From: DASYPQ01 sp036006425 | Lineage (GTDB): Bacteria; Planctomycetota; UBA1135; GCA-002686595 | Assembly (NCBI GenBank): GCA_036006425.1 | Contig: DASYPQ010000027.1 | Span: 1 to 64,000, forward strand | Direction of reading: 5' to 3' | DNA: 64,000 nt | Shown here: piece after piece, positions 20,095 to 28,409 of the stretch | Position numbering within the stretch: the stretch's first letter is position 1 | How the letters are laid out: each line of letters begins with the position of its first letter | Notes under the pieces: model-generated | The model's database searches: none | What the model was told of the DNA's origin: nothing | What the model saw: only the letters and a program-made list of their open reading frames with translations | Program-made: the position numbers and the translations under genes

Positions 20095-21522
20095 ATGGCA
20101 CTCACGTTCCACAACACGCTCACGAAGCGTAAAGAGCCCTTCCAGCCGCTCGAGGCGGGCGTCGTGCGCATGTACAACTGCGGCCCGACCGTCTACGGAC
20201 GCGCGCACATCGGGAACTTCCGCTCCTACCTGTTCGCCGACACGCTGCGCCGCTGGCTCGAGTACCGCGGACTCGCCGTGCGCCAGGTGATGAACATCAC
20301 CGACGTCGGACACCTGACGGACGACGCGGACGACGGCGAGGACAAGCTCGAGGTCCAGGCGAAAAAGGAAGGCCGCGACCCCTGGCAGATCAGCCGCCAC
20401 TACGCCGATCTCTTCCTCGCCGACGTCGCCGAGCTCGGTCTGCGTCCCGCTCTCGTCTACCCGCGCGCGAGCGAGCACATCCCGGAGATGCTCGCGATGG
20501 TCGAGGGCCTCGTCGACAAGGGCTACGCCTACGCGGTCGACGGCGACGTGTACTTCGAGGTCTCGAAGTTCCCGGGCTACGGACGCCTCTCGGGGAACTC
20601 CGTCGACGCGCTCGACGCCGGCGCGCGGATCGAGGTGCGGCAGGAGAAGCGCCATCCCGCCGACTTCGCGCTCTGGAAGAGCGATCCGCACCACGTCATG
20701 AAGTGGAAGAGCCGCTTCGGGCCGGACGGTTTCCCGGGCTGGCACATCGAGTGCTCGGCGATGGCGATGAAGCACCTCGGCGCGCGGATCGACATCCACA
20801 CCGGCGGCGAGGACAACATCTTCCCGCACCACGAATGCGAGATCGCGCAGAGCGAGGCGTACACCGGACAGCCGTTCGCGAGCTGCTGGATGCACGCGAA
20901 ATTCCTGCAGGTCGACGGCGGGAAGATGAGCAAGAGCCTCGGCAACGTCTACAACCTCGACGACGTGAAGGCGCGCGGGTACGAACCGCGCGCGCTGCGG
21001 TACTGCCTGATCCGCGGGCACTACCGCCAGCCGTTGAACTTCACCTGGGACATCCTGAAGGAATCCGCGGCGGCGCTCGAGAACCTCGACGATCTCGCGG
21101 CGCGCCTGCGCCGCGCAGCGAGCGGCCAGGGCGCCGCCGCGAGCGCGGACGACGGGCTCGAGGAGGTCGCGGACGCGAAGGACGAGTTCGAGGCGGGGAT
21201 GGACGACGACCTCAACATGCCGCGCGCGCTCTCCGCGCTGAACAAGCTGCGCGGCGCCGCGATCGACGCGCGGCTCGGCGCCTCCGCCGCGGCCGCCGCG
21301 CTCCAGTTCGTGAAGAAGGCGAACCAGGTGCTCGGCGTGATCCAGGTCGAGGAGGCGATCCTCGACGCGGAGATCAAGCGCTGGATCGACGCGCGTCAAG
21401 CCGCGCGCAAGGCCAAGGACTTCCGCGAGTCCGACCGCATCCGCGACCAGCTCCTGGCGCAGGGGATCGTGCTGGAAGACACCGCGGACGGCGTCGTGTG
21501 GCGCCGGAAACAGGGAACGTAG
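20095..21522 (+). CDS. cysS: Cysteinyl-tRNA synthetase
   Basis: The 475-residue class I synthetase charges tRNA-Cys in the cytoplasm. Visible motifs are MYNCGPTVYG with the first zinc ligand (C29), the HIGH-type HIGN (38-41), a second zinc Cys in HIECSAM (C220), the zinc-binding HHECE region and KMSKS (277-281). The C-terminal DALR-type and anticodon-binding helices end with KDFRESDRIRDQL and VVWRRKQGT, as usual. The length is normal. Start ATG 20095 matches the family start (MALTFHNTLTKRKEPF). The frame is open for thousands of bases upstream because of GC bias, but that is not coding. It stands alone on the plus strand. Confidence 0.97.
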   Translation: MALTFHNTLTKRKEPFQPLEAGVVRMYNCGPTVYGRAHIGNFRSYLFADTLRRWLEYRGLAVRQVMNITDVGHLTDDADDGEDKLEVQAKKEGRDPWQISRHYADLFLADVAELGLRPALVYPRASEHIPEMLAMVEGLVDKGYAYAVDGDVYFEVSKFPGYGRLSGNSVDALDAGARIEVRQEKRHPADFALWKSDPHHVMKWKSRFGPDGFPGWHIECSAMAMKHLGARIDIHTGGEDNIFPHHECEIAQSEAYTGQPFASCWMHAKFLQVDGGKMSKSLGNVYNLDDVKARGYEPRALRYCLIRGHYRQPLNFTWDILKESAAALENLDDLAARLRRAASGQGAAASADDGLEEVADAKDEFEAGMDDDLNMPRALSALNKLRGAAIDARLGASAAAAALQFVKKANQVLGVIQVEEAILDAEIKRWIDARQAARKAKDFRESDRIRDQLLAQGIVLEDTADGVVWRRKQGT

Positions 21523-21564
21523 CTACTTAAGCGGTCGTCACTTACGCGCCTGCGGGAGCCGGGG

Positions 21565-21570
21565 TATTCT
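21565..21570 (+). promoter_or_regulatory. Putative -10 hexamer (TATTCT) before the sugar-dehydrogenase-type gene
   Basis: TATTCT lies 72 bases before the ATG at 21643, in the gap after cysS. It is the longest leader among the candidates here. Confidence 0.3.
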
Positions 21571-21642
21571 CGGTAAGTTCGGCACGCTGGCCGTTTCCCC
21601 GGTTTCCTGCACGATTTCGCGCAGTTCACGCGCGCCAACACC

Positions 21643-23415
21643 ATGACCAGACTCCTCGCTCGCCTCGTCGCGCTCACCGCGCTCTGCGCGTCAGCTCCAT
21701 TTACCGTCGCGCAGACGGCGATGACCACGAGGCGCGTGGCTTCGAGTCTCCAGCTGCCCGTGTTCGTCACGGCGCCTCGGGGTGACACGAGCCGGCTCTT
21801 CATCGTCGAGCAGGGAGCCAGCTCGACCGCGCGCATCAAGATCCTCGACCTCGCGACGGAGACCGTGCTCCCGACGCCGTTCCTCACGATCAGCGGGATC
21901 AGCGCGGGCGCCGAACGCGGGCTGCTCGGTCTCGCCTTCCACCCGGACTACGCGTCGAACGGCTATTTCTACGTGTACGTCTCGGACAGCGACGTCTCGA
22001 ACTCCGTCTGGCGCTACACCGTGTCCGGGAACCCGAACATCGCGGACGCGGGCTCGCTCCGTCCCGTGATCGGGATGCCCGACCCCTGGCTGAACCACAA
22101 CGGCGGCTGGATCGCGTTCGGACCCGACGGATACCTCTACGTCGCGACCGGGGAGAGCGGCTCGGGCGTCGCGCAGGATCTCAACAATCTGCTCGGCAAG
22201 ATGCTGCGGATCGACGTCGACGGAGACGCCTTCCCGAGTGACCCGAACAGGAACTACGCGATTCCGCCGACGAATCCTTTCGTCGGCACGATCGGCGCGG
22301 ACGAAGTCTGGCTCTACGGTCTGCGCAATCCCTGGCGCGCAGCCTTCGATCGCGCGAACGGCGACCTGTACATCGGTGACGTCGGACAGTCCGCGGAGGA
22401 AGAGATCGACTTCCAGCCCGCGAGCGTCGGAGGCTTGAACTTCGGCTGGCAGTGCATGGAGGGCGACAACTGCACCGGCATGACCGGTTGCACGTGCAAC
22501 GCGCCCAACCTGACGGACCCGATCACCACGTACTCGCACGGATCCGGCTGCGCCGTCATGGGCGGCTACGTGTACCGCGGTGCCGCGCTGTGCGGCCTGC
22601 AGGGCACGTACTTCTTCGCCGACTACTGCTCGGCGCGGATCTGGTCGTGCATGCGCGTCGCGGGCGGCGTCACGCATCTGGTCGAGCGCACGGCGGAACT
22701 CCATCCGCCCGGCTCCCTCTCGATCGGGCTCGTCAGCTCGTTCGGCGAGGACGCAGCGGGGGAGCTGTACATCTGCGACCACTCCGACGGGGAGATCTAC
22801 CGAATCGTCGCGGCCGGTCCGATCACGGACTGCAATGCGAACGGCATCGACGACGCCTGCGACATCGCGAACGGCACGAGTCTCGACGCCGACGGCGACG
22901 GGATCCCGGACGAGTGCGCGTCGAGCGTCACCCGCACCTGCCCCGGAGACGGGACGGCGGGCGCCTGTCCGTGCGGAAACAACGGCGCGACCGGGCACGG
23001 TTGCCAGAACTCCGCTTCCACCGGCGGCGCCCTGCTCACGCACATAGGCAAGGCCGAGCTCTCGCACGACACGCTCGCGCTCACGTGCGTCGGAGAACTG
23101 CCGAGCGCACTGAGCATCTGCCTCCAGGGCGACGTGGAGATCGCACCGCACAACTTCGGCGACGGCTTGCGCTGCGCGGGCGGCGTGATGAAGCGGCTCT
23201 ACGTGAAGCACGCCGTGGGCGGCGTCGTCGTCATGCCCGCGGCGGGCGACCGGGCCATCTCCGCGCGGTCGGCCACGCTCGGCAGCCCGATCCTGCCGGG
23301 GACGATCCGCGTCTACCAGGTGTACTACCGCGACCCTTCGGGCACGTTCTGCCCGAATCCCCCCGGCGCCACGTTCAATGCGTCGGGAGGGCTGCGCGCG
23401 CGGTGGGGACTCTGA
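21643..23415 (+). CDS. Secreted glucose/sorbosone-dehydrogenase-type propeller with YRDP-type C-terminal domain
   Basis: The 590-residue protein has a signal peptide (LVALTALCASAPFTVA, then Gln) and a PQQ-dependent aldose-dehydrogenase-like propeller (about residues 30-390). Family stretches include GLLGLAFHPDYASNGYFYV, NHNGGWIAFGPDGYLYVATG and LRNPWRAAFDRANGDLYIGD. A short calcium-loop-like linker follows (DCNANGIDDACDI, DADGDGIPDEC), as in dockerin/thrombospondin-3-type motifs. The last ~150 residues are the type found in the propeller array: CPCGNNGATGHGCQNS, GLRCAGGVMKRL, YQVYYRDP and a Trp-containing end. Such enzymes oxidise sugars in the periplasm with PQQ, but activity here is unproven. 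It converges with the peroxiredoxin gene, 18 bases away. Confidence 0.88.
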   Translation: MTRLLARLVALTALCASAPFTVAQTAMTTRRVASSLQLPVFVTAPRGDTSRLFIVEQGASSTARIKILDLATETVLPTPFLTISGISAGAERGLLGLAFHPDYASNGYFYVYVSDSDVSNSVWRYTVSGNPNIADAGSLRPVIGMPDPWLNHNGGWIAFGPDGYLYVATGESGSGVAQDLNNLLGKMLRIDVDGDAFPSDPNRNYAIPPTNPFVGTIGADEVWLYGLRNPWRAAFDRANGDLYIGDVGQSAEEEIDFQPASVGGLNFGWQCMEGDNCTGMTGCTCNAPNLTDPITTYSHGSGCAVMGGYVYRGAALCGLQGTYFFADYCSARIWSCMRVAGGVTHLVERTAELHPPGSLSIGLVSSFGEDAAGELYICDHSDGEIYRIVAAGPITDCNANGIDDACDIANGTSLDADGDGIPDECASSVTRTCPGDGTAGACPCGNNGATGHGCQNSASTGGALLTHIGKAELSHDTLALTCVGELPSALSICLQGDVEIAPHNFGDGLRCAGGVMKRLYVKHAVGGVVVMPAAGDRAISARSATLGSPILPGTIRVYQVYYRDPSGTFCPNPPGATFNASGGLRARWGL

Positions 23416-23433
23416 GAGCGCGCGCGCCGCGAT

Positions 23434-23919
23434 TCAGAGCGACGGCAGGAGCGCGGCCGCCTGGCCGCCGGGATCCTTGGTGTCGATCGCCTGCTCGATG
23501 CGCCCGTCGCGCCCGATGACGTACGTGAAGCGCTTCGCGTACGGTTCCTGCGCGCTGTCGCAGGCCTTGTACGCGAGACCGACCGACCGCGTCGGATCCG
23601 AGAGCAGCGGGAACGTGTAGCCCTGCGCCTCCGCGAACGCGCGGTTCTCGGCCACGCTGTCGAAAGAGATGCCGAGCACCGCGACACCCTTCTCTTCGTA
23701 CTCGCGGATTCGATCACGGAATCCGCAGCCCTGCCGGGTTCACCCGGGTGTCGCCGCCTTCGGGTAGAACCACAGGACGACGCGCTTGCCGGCGAAGTCG
23801 GCGAGGCGGACGGTCCGGCCCTCGTGGTCCTGGAGCTCGAAGGGGGGAGCGACGTCGCCGGGTTCGAGCATCGGTCGGCGTCCCTTGCGGAAGATCTCAC
23901 CCCAGAGATGGCGGAACAT
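23434..23919 (-). CDS. bcp: Bcp-type peroxiredoxin, probable selenoprotein (in-frame TGA at the peroxidatic position)
   Basis: Read from ATG 23919 with the TGA at 23740-23742 treated as one residue, the frame gives a complete 161-residue thioredoxin-fold peroxidase. The N-terminal half ends VVLWFYPKAATPG, then comes TGA, then TRQGCGFRDRIREYEEKG and a normal C-terminal half (SDPTRSVGLAYKACD, RFTYVIGRDGRIEQ). In the Bcp family this spot is TPGCT, the peroxidatic cysteine, so the TGA replaces exactly the catalytic residue (position 60). The resolving Cys five residues later (C65) is kept. A hairpin follows the TGA. The start is two bases after the rbfA stop, so translation is probably coupled. 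A nonsense mutation or read error is the alternative. It would reduce peroxides in the cytoplasm. Confidence 0.85.
23704..23726 (-). promoter_or_regulatory. Candidate bacterial SECIS hairpin
   Basis: On the mRNA the arms GCGGAUUC and GAAUCCGC pair perfectly (8 bp, extendable by a U-G pair) around the 7-base loop CGUGAUC. The loop begins 21 bases after the in-frame UGA and has G at its second position. This fits the known bacterial SECIS rules: an apical loop about 16-37 bases downstream of UGA, with a G in the first two loop bases. It lies wholly within the coding sequence, as bacterial SECIS elements do. Confidence 0.7.
23734..23747 (-). other. Palindrome around the in-frame TGA
   Basis: The bases CCGGGTGAACCCGG are self-complementary and can form a 5-bp stem with UGAA as tetraloop, putting the stop/Sec codon in a loop. 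Whether this has a role is unknown. Confidence 0.4.
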
Positions 23920-23921
23920 CG

Positions 23922-24350
23922 CTAAGCCTCGGGCTCCTCGTCGGTCTCTTCGGTGGACGCGGGCGCCTCGGGCGCGTCATCGACGTGCGGATTGATCGAG
24001 CGATCGTGCTCGCGCGCCTCGCGGATCAGCTTCGAGATGCCGTCCGCGCGCTCCATCGAGTCGTCGTAGGTCCAGTGGAGGTGCGGCATGCGGCGGAGCT
24101 GGAGCACGCGGCCGATCTGGCGCTGGAGGAACCCGCCCGCGCTCTCGAGCATGTGCGCGGCCTTGCTCTTGTCGCCCTCCGTCCCGAGGACGGAGTAGTA
24201 GATCCGCCCGCTGGAGAGATCCGGGCTCATCTTCACGCGCGTGACGGTGATGAAGCTCGCGCGCGGGTCGCTGACCTCGCTCTGCAGACAGATCGCCGCG
24301 CGTTCGAGGATGCGCGCTTCGAGCCGTGCGATGGTCCGCGGGTTCGCCAT
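23922..24350 (-). CDS. rbfA: Ribosome-binding factor A
   Basis: The 142-residue product is the small KH-fold factor that helps mature the 30S subunit. Family features are ISKLIREAREH near the end, the core SDPRASFITVTRVKMSPDL and the RRMPHLHWTYDDSMERADGI stretch (RxxP...F.D.S in the family). An acidic tail of about 25 residues follows. It lies 19 bases after infB and two bases before the peroxiredoxin start, in the standard nusA-infB-rbfA order. A GGTGCC/GGCACC inverted repeat sits just before the start, and no Shine-Dalgarno is obvious. Confidence 0.93.
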   Translation of the reverse strand: MANPRTIARLEARILERAAICLQSEVSDPRASFITVTRVKMSPDLSSGRIYYSVLGTEGDKSKAAHMLESAGGFLQRQIGRVLQLRRMPHLHWTYDDSMERADGISKLIREAREHDRSINPHVDDAPEAPASTEETDEEPEA

Positions 24351-24351
24351 G

Positions 24352-24365
24352 GGTGCCGCGGCACC
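24352..24365 (-). other. Inverted repeat in the infB-rbfA gap
   Basis: GGTGCC and GGCACC flank a two-base centre directly upstream of the rbfA ATG. It could hide or space the ribosome site. It is too short to call a terminator. Confidence 0.3.
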
Positions 24366-24369
24366 GCGG

Positions 24370-27081
24370 TCACACTCCGGCTTTGTCGCCGAGCTTCCGC
24401 TTGACCTTGATCACGCGGAAGGCCTCGAGCACGTCGCCGGGCTGGACGTCCTGGAAGTCGCGCACGACGACGCCGCAATCGAAGCCCTCGCGGACTTCCT
24501 TGGCGTCTTCCTTCTCGCGCCGCAGCGAAGCCAGGGTCCCGGTGTGGATCACCTTGCCGGCGCGCTGGACGCGCACGCGGCTGTCGCGGAACACGGATCC
24601 GTCGATCACGTGCGAGCCGGCGATGATGCCGACCTTGCTCGACTTGAAGAGCGCGCGCACCTCGACGTGACCGGTGACTTCCTCGACGATCTCGGGGGCG
24701 AGCGTCCCTTCCATGAGCTCGCGCACGTCGTCGAGCACCTGGTAGAGGATCTCGTAGTGGCGGATCTGCACGTTGTCGCGTTCGGCCGCCTCGCGCGCCT
24801 TGTCGTTGACGCCCGTGTGGAACGCGATCACCGTCGCGTTCGAGCTCCGGCCGAGCAGGACGTCGCTCTCCGTGACCGCGCCGACGCCGGCGTGGAGCAC
24901 GCGGACCTCGACCTCGTCGTGCTTGAGCTCCGAGAGCGCCGAGCGCAGCACCTCGACCGAACCCTGCACGTCGGCGCGCACGATCAGGTTGATCGTCTGC
25001 ATCGCCTCCTTCGCCGACTTCATCAGCGACTCGGCGGTCACGGCGCGGCGCTCGGTCAGCGACATCGAGCGGTTCTTCCGCTCGCGTTCCTCCGCGACTT
25101 CCTTCGCCTGCGAGAGGTCGCCGACGACGTAGAACATCTCGCCGACTCCCGGCAGCGCCGAGAGGCCCGAGACCTCGACCGGCGTCGACGGCGTCGCGTT
25201 CTCGACCACGTTGCCGCGGTCGTCGTGCATCGAGCGGACCTTGCCGTAGCCCTCGCCGGCGAGGATCACGTCTCCGCGCATCAGGGTCCCGTCCTGCACG
25301 AGGAGGTGCGCGACGATGCCCTTGCCCTGCTGGATCTCGGCCTCGAGCACGATGCCGGACGCCGGGCCCGCGCGGTGGCACTTGAGCTCGAGCACTTCGC
25401 TCTCGAGGAACACGCGCTCGAGCAGCTCCTGGATCCCCGTGCCCTTGAGCGCGCTCACTTCGAGCACCGCCGTCTCGCCGCCCCAGGCTTCCGGGACGAT
25501 GCCGAGTCGACCGAGGGCCTCGAGCGCGCGCTTCGGGTTCGCCTCGGGCTTGTCGATCTTCGTGAGCGCGACGACGATCGGCGAGTCCGCCGCCTTCGCG
25601 TGCGCGAGCGCCTCTTCGGTCTGCGGCATCGGACCGTCGTCCGCGGCGACGACCAGGACGACGATGTCGACGGCGTGCGCGCCGCGGGCGCGCATCGCGG
25701 TGAAGGCCGCGTGGCCCGGGGTGTCGATGATCGTGAGGTGGTGGCCGGCCGCGGTCGTCACCTGGTACGCGCCGATGTGCTGCGTGATGCCGCCGGATTC
25801 GCCGTCGACGAGGCGTGAATTCCGGATCGCGTCGATCAGCGTCGTCTTGCCGTGGTCGACGTGGCCGAGGAACGCGACGGTCGGCGGCCGCAGCACGAGG
25901 CTGCCTTCCTCGACGTCGGTGCGCTTCTTCTTCAGCTCGCCGATCAGCGTGTCCTCGGCGGCTTCGATCTTCGAGACCACCAGGTCCACGCCGAACTCGT
26001 GCGCGAGCAGGACGGCCGTGTCCTCGTCGATGATCGCGTTGATGTGCAGCTTCATCATGTCCATGCCGAGCTGCCGGATCGCCGTCGTCATGACGTCGCC
26101 CGATTTCACGGACAGGACCTCGGCGAGCTTCTTCACCGTGATCGGGACATCGAGCGCGACCTTGCCGCCCGCGTGCGGCGACGTCGGCCCGTCGGGAGAG
26201 CGCGGCCCGCGTCCTCCCGGTCGCCCGCCTCCGGGCCCGCCCGGCCCGAGCGCCGGCGAACGACGGCGCAGGAAGCGGCCGGCTTCGCGCTCGCGCAGCT
26301 GTCCGGAGGTGAGCTGCTCGCGCGCGCCGCGGTCGCCGCGCAGGAGCGCGCGCTTCTTGTCGTGTGACAGCGTCGGCATGACCGTCGGCGCGACGTCGTC
26401 CTTCGAGCGCAGGCGGCGCGACTCGGCCTTCTTCGGGACGGCCGACTGGATCTTCGAGAGGTCGATGAATCCGACGACCTTGCCCTGGCGCTTCGGAGGG
26501 GCGGGTGTCGGCGCGGTGGGAGCGGCTGCCGCGGGCGGCTCCGGAGCCGCGGGCGCGCTCGCGCGCGGCGCCGCTTCGGCGGGGACGTCGACCGGTGCAG
26601 CGGCGGCGGCCTGCTCGGACGCCGCGAGCGGTTCGACCTCGACCGCTTCGTCGGGCAAGGCGGGGATCTCTTCCGGCTCCGACGGGGCCCGGACTTCGAC
26701 CGCTTGCTCTTCGTCGACCTCGCGCGGAGCGACGGGCTCCGGTTCGGGACGCTCGACGGGTTCGACCGCTGCGGGCGGCTCCGGAGCGGGCGCCGGGGAA
26801 GGCGTCGGCTCGACGGACTCGGCATCGGTCAGCGTTCCGAGCTTCTTCTTCTTCTTCTTGAGGACGAGTCCGCCGCCGGCGAGCTCCGCGCTCTTCAGCG
26901 ACTCGGGGATCAGACCGTGCGCCTCGAGCGTGCCCTGGATCTGGAGGACCATGAAGTCGTCCAGCGCGGTCATGCGGCCCTTGACCTCGGTGAAGCCCAG
27001 ATCGCGGAGCTTCTTGGCGAGGTCGTCGCCCGACATGCCGTACTCCTTGGCGAGGTCGTAGATGCGCTTCTTCTGGGTCAA
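24370..27081 (-). CDS. infB: Translation initiation factor IF-2
   Basis: The 903-residue GTPase brings initiator tRNA to the ribosome. It has an N-terminal IF2-N domain (residues 1-60), a Lys run and a long Pro/Ala/Glu linker to about 310, then a second IF2-N domain. The GTPase domain follows with GHVDHGKT, DTPGH and TKID (the family usually has NKxD), and the beta-barrel domains form the C-terminus (DVQGSVEVL, FDCGVVVRDF). The start codon is TTG at 27079-27081 with AGAGGA about five bases upstream. No ATG gives a complete N-terminus. It follows nusA with a 37-base gap. Confidence 0.96.
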   Translation of the reverse strand: MTQKKRIYDLAKEYGMSGDDLAKKLRDLGFTEVKGRMTALDDFMVLQIQGTLEAHGLIPESLKSAELAGGGLVLKKKKKKLGTLTDAESVEPTPSPAPAPEPPAAVEPVERPEPEPVAPREVDEEQAVEVRAPSEPEEIPALPDEAVEVEPLAASEQAAAAAPVDVPAEAAPRASAPAAPEPPAAAAPTAPTPAPPKRQGKVVGFIDLSKIQSAVPKKAESRRLRSKDDVAPTVMPTLSHDKKRALLRGDRGAREQLTSGQLREREAGRFLRRRSPALGPGGPGGGRPGGRGPRSPDGPTSPHAGGKVALDVPITVKKLAEVLSVKSGDVMTTAIRQLGMDMMKLHINAIIDEDTAVLLAHEFGVDLVVSKIEAAEDTLIGELKKKRTDVEEGSLVLRPPTVAFLGHVDHGKTTLIDAIRNSRLVDGESGGITQHIGAYQVTTAAGHHLTIIDTPGHAAFTAMRARGAHAVDIVVLVVAADDGPMPQTEEALAHAKAADSPIVVALTKIDKPEANPKRALEALGRLGIVPEAWGGETAVLEVSALKGTGIQELLERVFLESEVLELKCHRAGPASGIVLEAEIQQGKGIVAHLLVQDGTLMRGDVILAGEGYGKVRSMHDDRGNVVENATPSTPVEVSGLSALPGVGEMFYVVGDLSQAKEVAEERERKNRSMSLTERRAVTAESLMKSAKEAMQTINLIVRADVQGSVEVLRSALSELKHDEVEVRVLHAGVGAVTESDVLLGRSSNATVIAFHTGVNDKAREAAERDNVQIRHYEILYQVLDDVRELMEGTLAPEIVEEVTGHVEVRALFKSSKVGIIAGSHVIDGSVFRDSRVRVQRAGKVIHTGTLASLRREKEDAKEVREGFDCGVVVRDFQDVQPGDVLEAFRVIKVKRKLGDKAGV

Positions 27082-27118
27082 TGGTCCTCTGGTGTTCCGA
27101 AGTCTCTAGCTCTGGGTC

Positions 27119-28225
27119 TCACCCCGCGGAGCGGCGCTCCGCCGGGCCTGACTCGCTCGTTGCAGTCTGCGTGCCTGGTTCCGCATCTTCCGCGTCGCCG
27201 CCGGGAGCGCCGTCGCCGCCGTCCTCGGGCTCCCCTTCGGGGGACTTCGGCGCGCCGCCGCCCATCGCTTCGGCTTCGAACTCGCCGCGCGTCTTGATGT
27301 CGATGTCCCAGCCGCACAGCTTGCTCGCGAGGCGCACGTTCTGGCCCTTCTTGCCGATCGCGAGCGACTGCTGGTCCTCGTCGACGATGACGACCGCGGA
27401 GTGCGTGTCGACGTCGGGGTAGATGTTGTCGAGGTGGATCGTCGCCGGCTTGAGACCGTTCATGATCAGGGTCTCGAGCGAGTCGCTCCACTTGATGATG
27501 TCGATGCGCTCGCCGCGCAGCTCGTCGATGACGGCCTTGATTCGCGAACCGCGCACGCCGACGCAGGCGCCGATGCAGTCGATCTTCGGATCCTGGCTGA
27601 TCACGGCCATTTTCGTGCGGTAGCCCGGCTCGCGGACGACGCGCTTGATCTCGATGATCCCGTCGGCGATCTCGGGCACCTCGAGCTCGAAGAGGCGCCG
27701 GACGAGGTCGGGGTGCGTGCGGCTGACGAGGATCCGGACGCGGGAGCCGTCCTTCCGGACCTCGACGATGATCGCGCGGATCCGGTCGCCGGGGTTGAAC
27801 ACCTCGCCGCGCACCCGATCTTCCTTCCCGAGGAAGGCTTCGACCTTGCCCAGGTTGACGACCAGGAAATCGCCCTCGAAGCGCTGGACGACGCCGTTGA
27901 CGAGCTGGCCGACGCGCGTCTCGTACTCCTCGAAGAGGACGTCGCGCTCGGCTTCGCGCACGCGCTGCATGAAGCCCTGCTTCACGGCCTGCGCGGCGAT
28001 GCGCCCGAGTTCCTGCATGTCGAACTCGTACTCCTCCTCCGCGTCCTCCATCGTGATCTCGCCGCTCTTGCGGTCGATCCGCACGACGAGGTCCTCGCCC
28101 ACGCCGAGACGCTTGCGCACCCCCGCGGCCAAGGCTTCCTCCAATCCCCGGAAGATCACTTCCTTGGGGATGTCCTTGTCGCGGTGGATGACGTCGATCA
28201 TCCTCAGCACGTCTTCGGGGTTCAT
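27119..28225 (-). CDS. nusA: Transcription termination/antitermination factor NusA
   Basis: The 368-residue product binds RNA polymerase and RNA. It has the N-terminal domain (about 1-125, MNPEDVLRMIDVIHRDKDIP), the S1 domain (about 130-200, VNGVVQRFEGDFLVVNLG) and two KH domains (about 225-345, with CIGACVGVRGSRIKAVIDEL and AIGKKGQNVRLASKLCGW). It ends in an acidic Gly/Glu-rich tail and lacks the extra C-terminal repeats of proteobacterial NusA. ATG 28225 matches the family start; an in-frame ATG further upstream adds non-family residues. The usual rimP gene is missing upstream; a divergent gene starts there instead. Confidence 0.95.
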   Translation of the reverse strand: MNPEDVLRMIDVIHRDKDIPKEVIFRGLEEALAAGVRKRLGVGEDLVVRIDRKSGEITMEDAEEEYEFDMQELGRIAAQAVKQGFMQRVREAERDVLFEEYETRVGQLVNGVVQRFEGDFLVVNLGKVEAFLGKEDRVRGEVFNPGDRIRAIIVEVRKDGSRVRILVSRTHPDLVRRLFELEVPEIADGIIEIKRVVREPGYRTKMAVISQDPKIDCIGACVGVRGSRIKAVIDELRGERIDIIKWSDSLETLIMNGLKPATIHLDNIYPDVDTHSAVVIVDEDQQSLAIGKKGQNVRLASKLCGWDIDIKTRGEFEAEAMGGGAPKSPEGEPEDGGDGAPGGDAEDAEPGTQTATSESGPAERRSAG

Positions 28226-28409
28226 GATGTGTGTGTCCAGGGATCTCCGTGCGGTTGCGTCCGTCGAACGCATCCGGCCCGGGCTCTCCCTGTGGGCGTG
28301 GTGGATTAAATATATGCGCGGAAGCGGGTTAGCCGCTCCGTTTGGTCCGTTCTCCGTCGTTGTAGAGTCGTTCCCTGGCCGGACTCCCGGCCACGAAGGG
28401 GGGGAGAGT
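28226..28409. promoter_or_regulatory. Divergent promoter region between nusA and a secreted HEAT/TPR protein
   Basis: These 184 bases hold no gene. A short AT-rich island (GGATTAAATATATGC, 28303-28316) stands out from the GC-rich surroundings and may supply the nusA -10. A plus-strand TAGAGT at 28363-28368 is a likely -10 for the gene starting near 28410. Confidence 0.45.
28363..28368 (+). promoter_or_regulatory. Putative -10 hexamer (TAGAGT)
   Basis: It lies 41 bases before the proposed CTG start at 28410 and after the competing ATG at 28314, so it argues for the downstream start. Confidence 0.35.

Noticed and set aside
23434..23919. Peroxiredoxin as a plain pseudogene
   Set aside because: Only one in-frame stop, exactly at the catalytic Cys, with intact sequence on both sides, a kept resolving Cys and a correctly spaced hairpin. 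Random decay would not hit that position; it remains possible but less likely than selenocysteine.
28314..28316. ATG as start of the HEAT/TPR protein
   Set aside because: It would add about 32 residues before the basic signal-peptide n-region, has no ribosome site and lies upstream of the likely -10.
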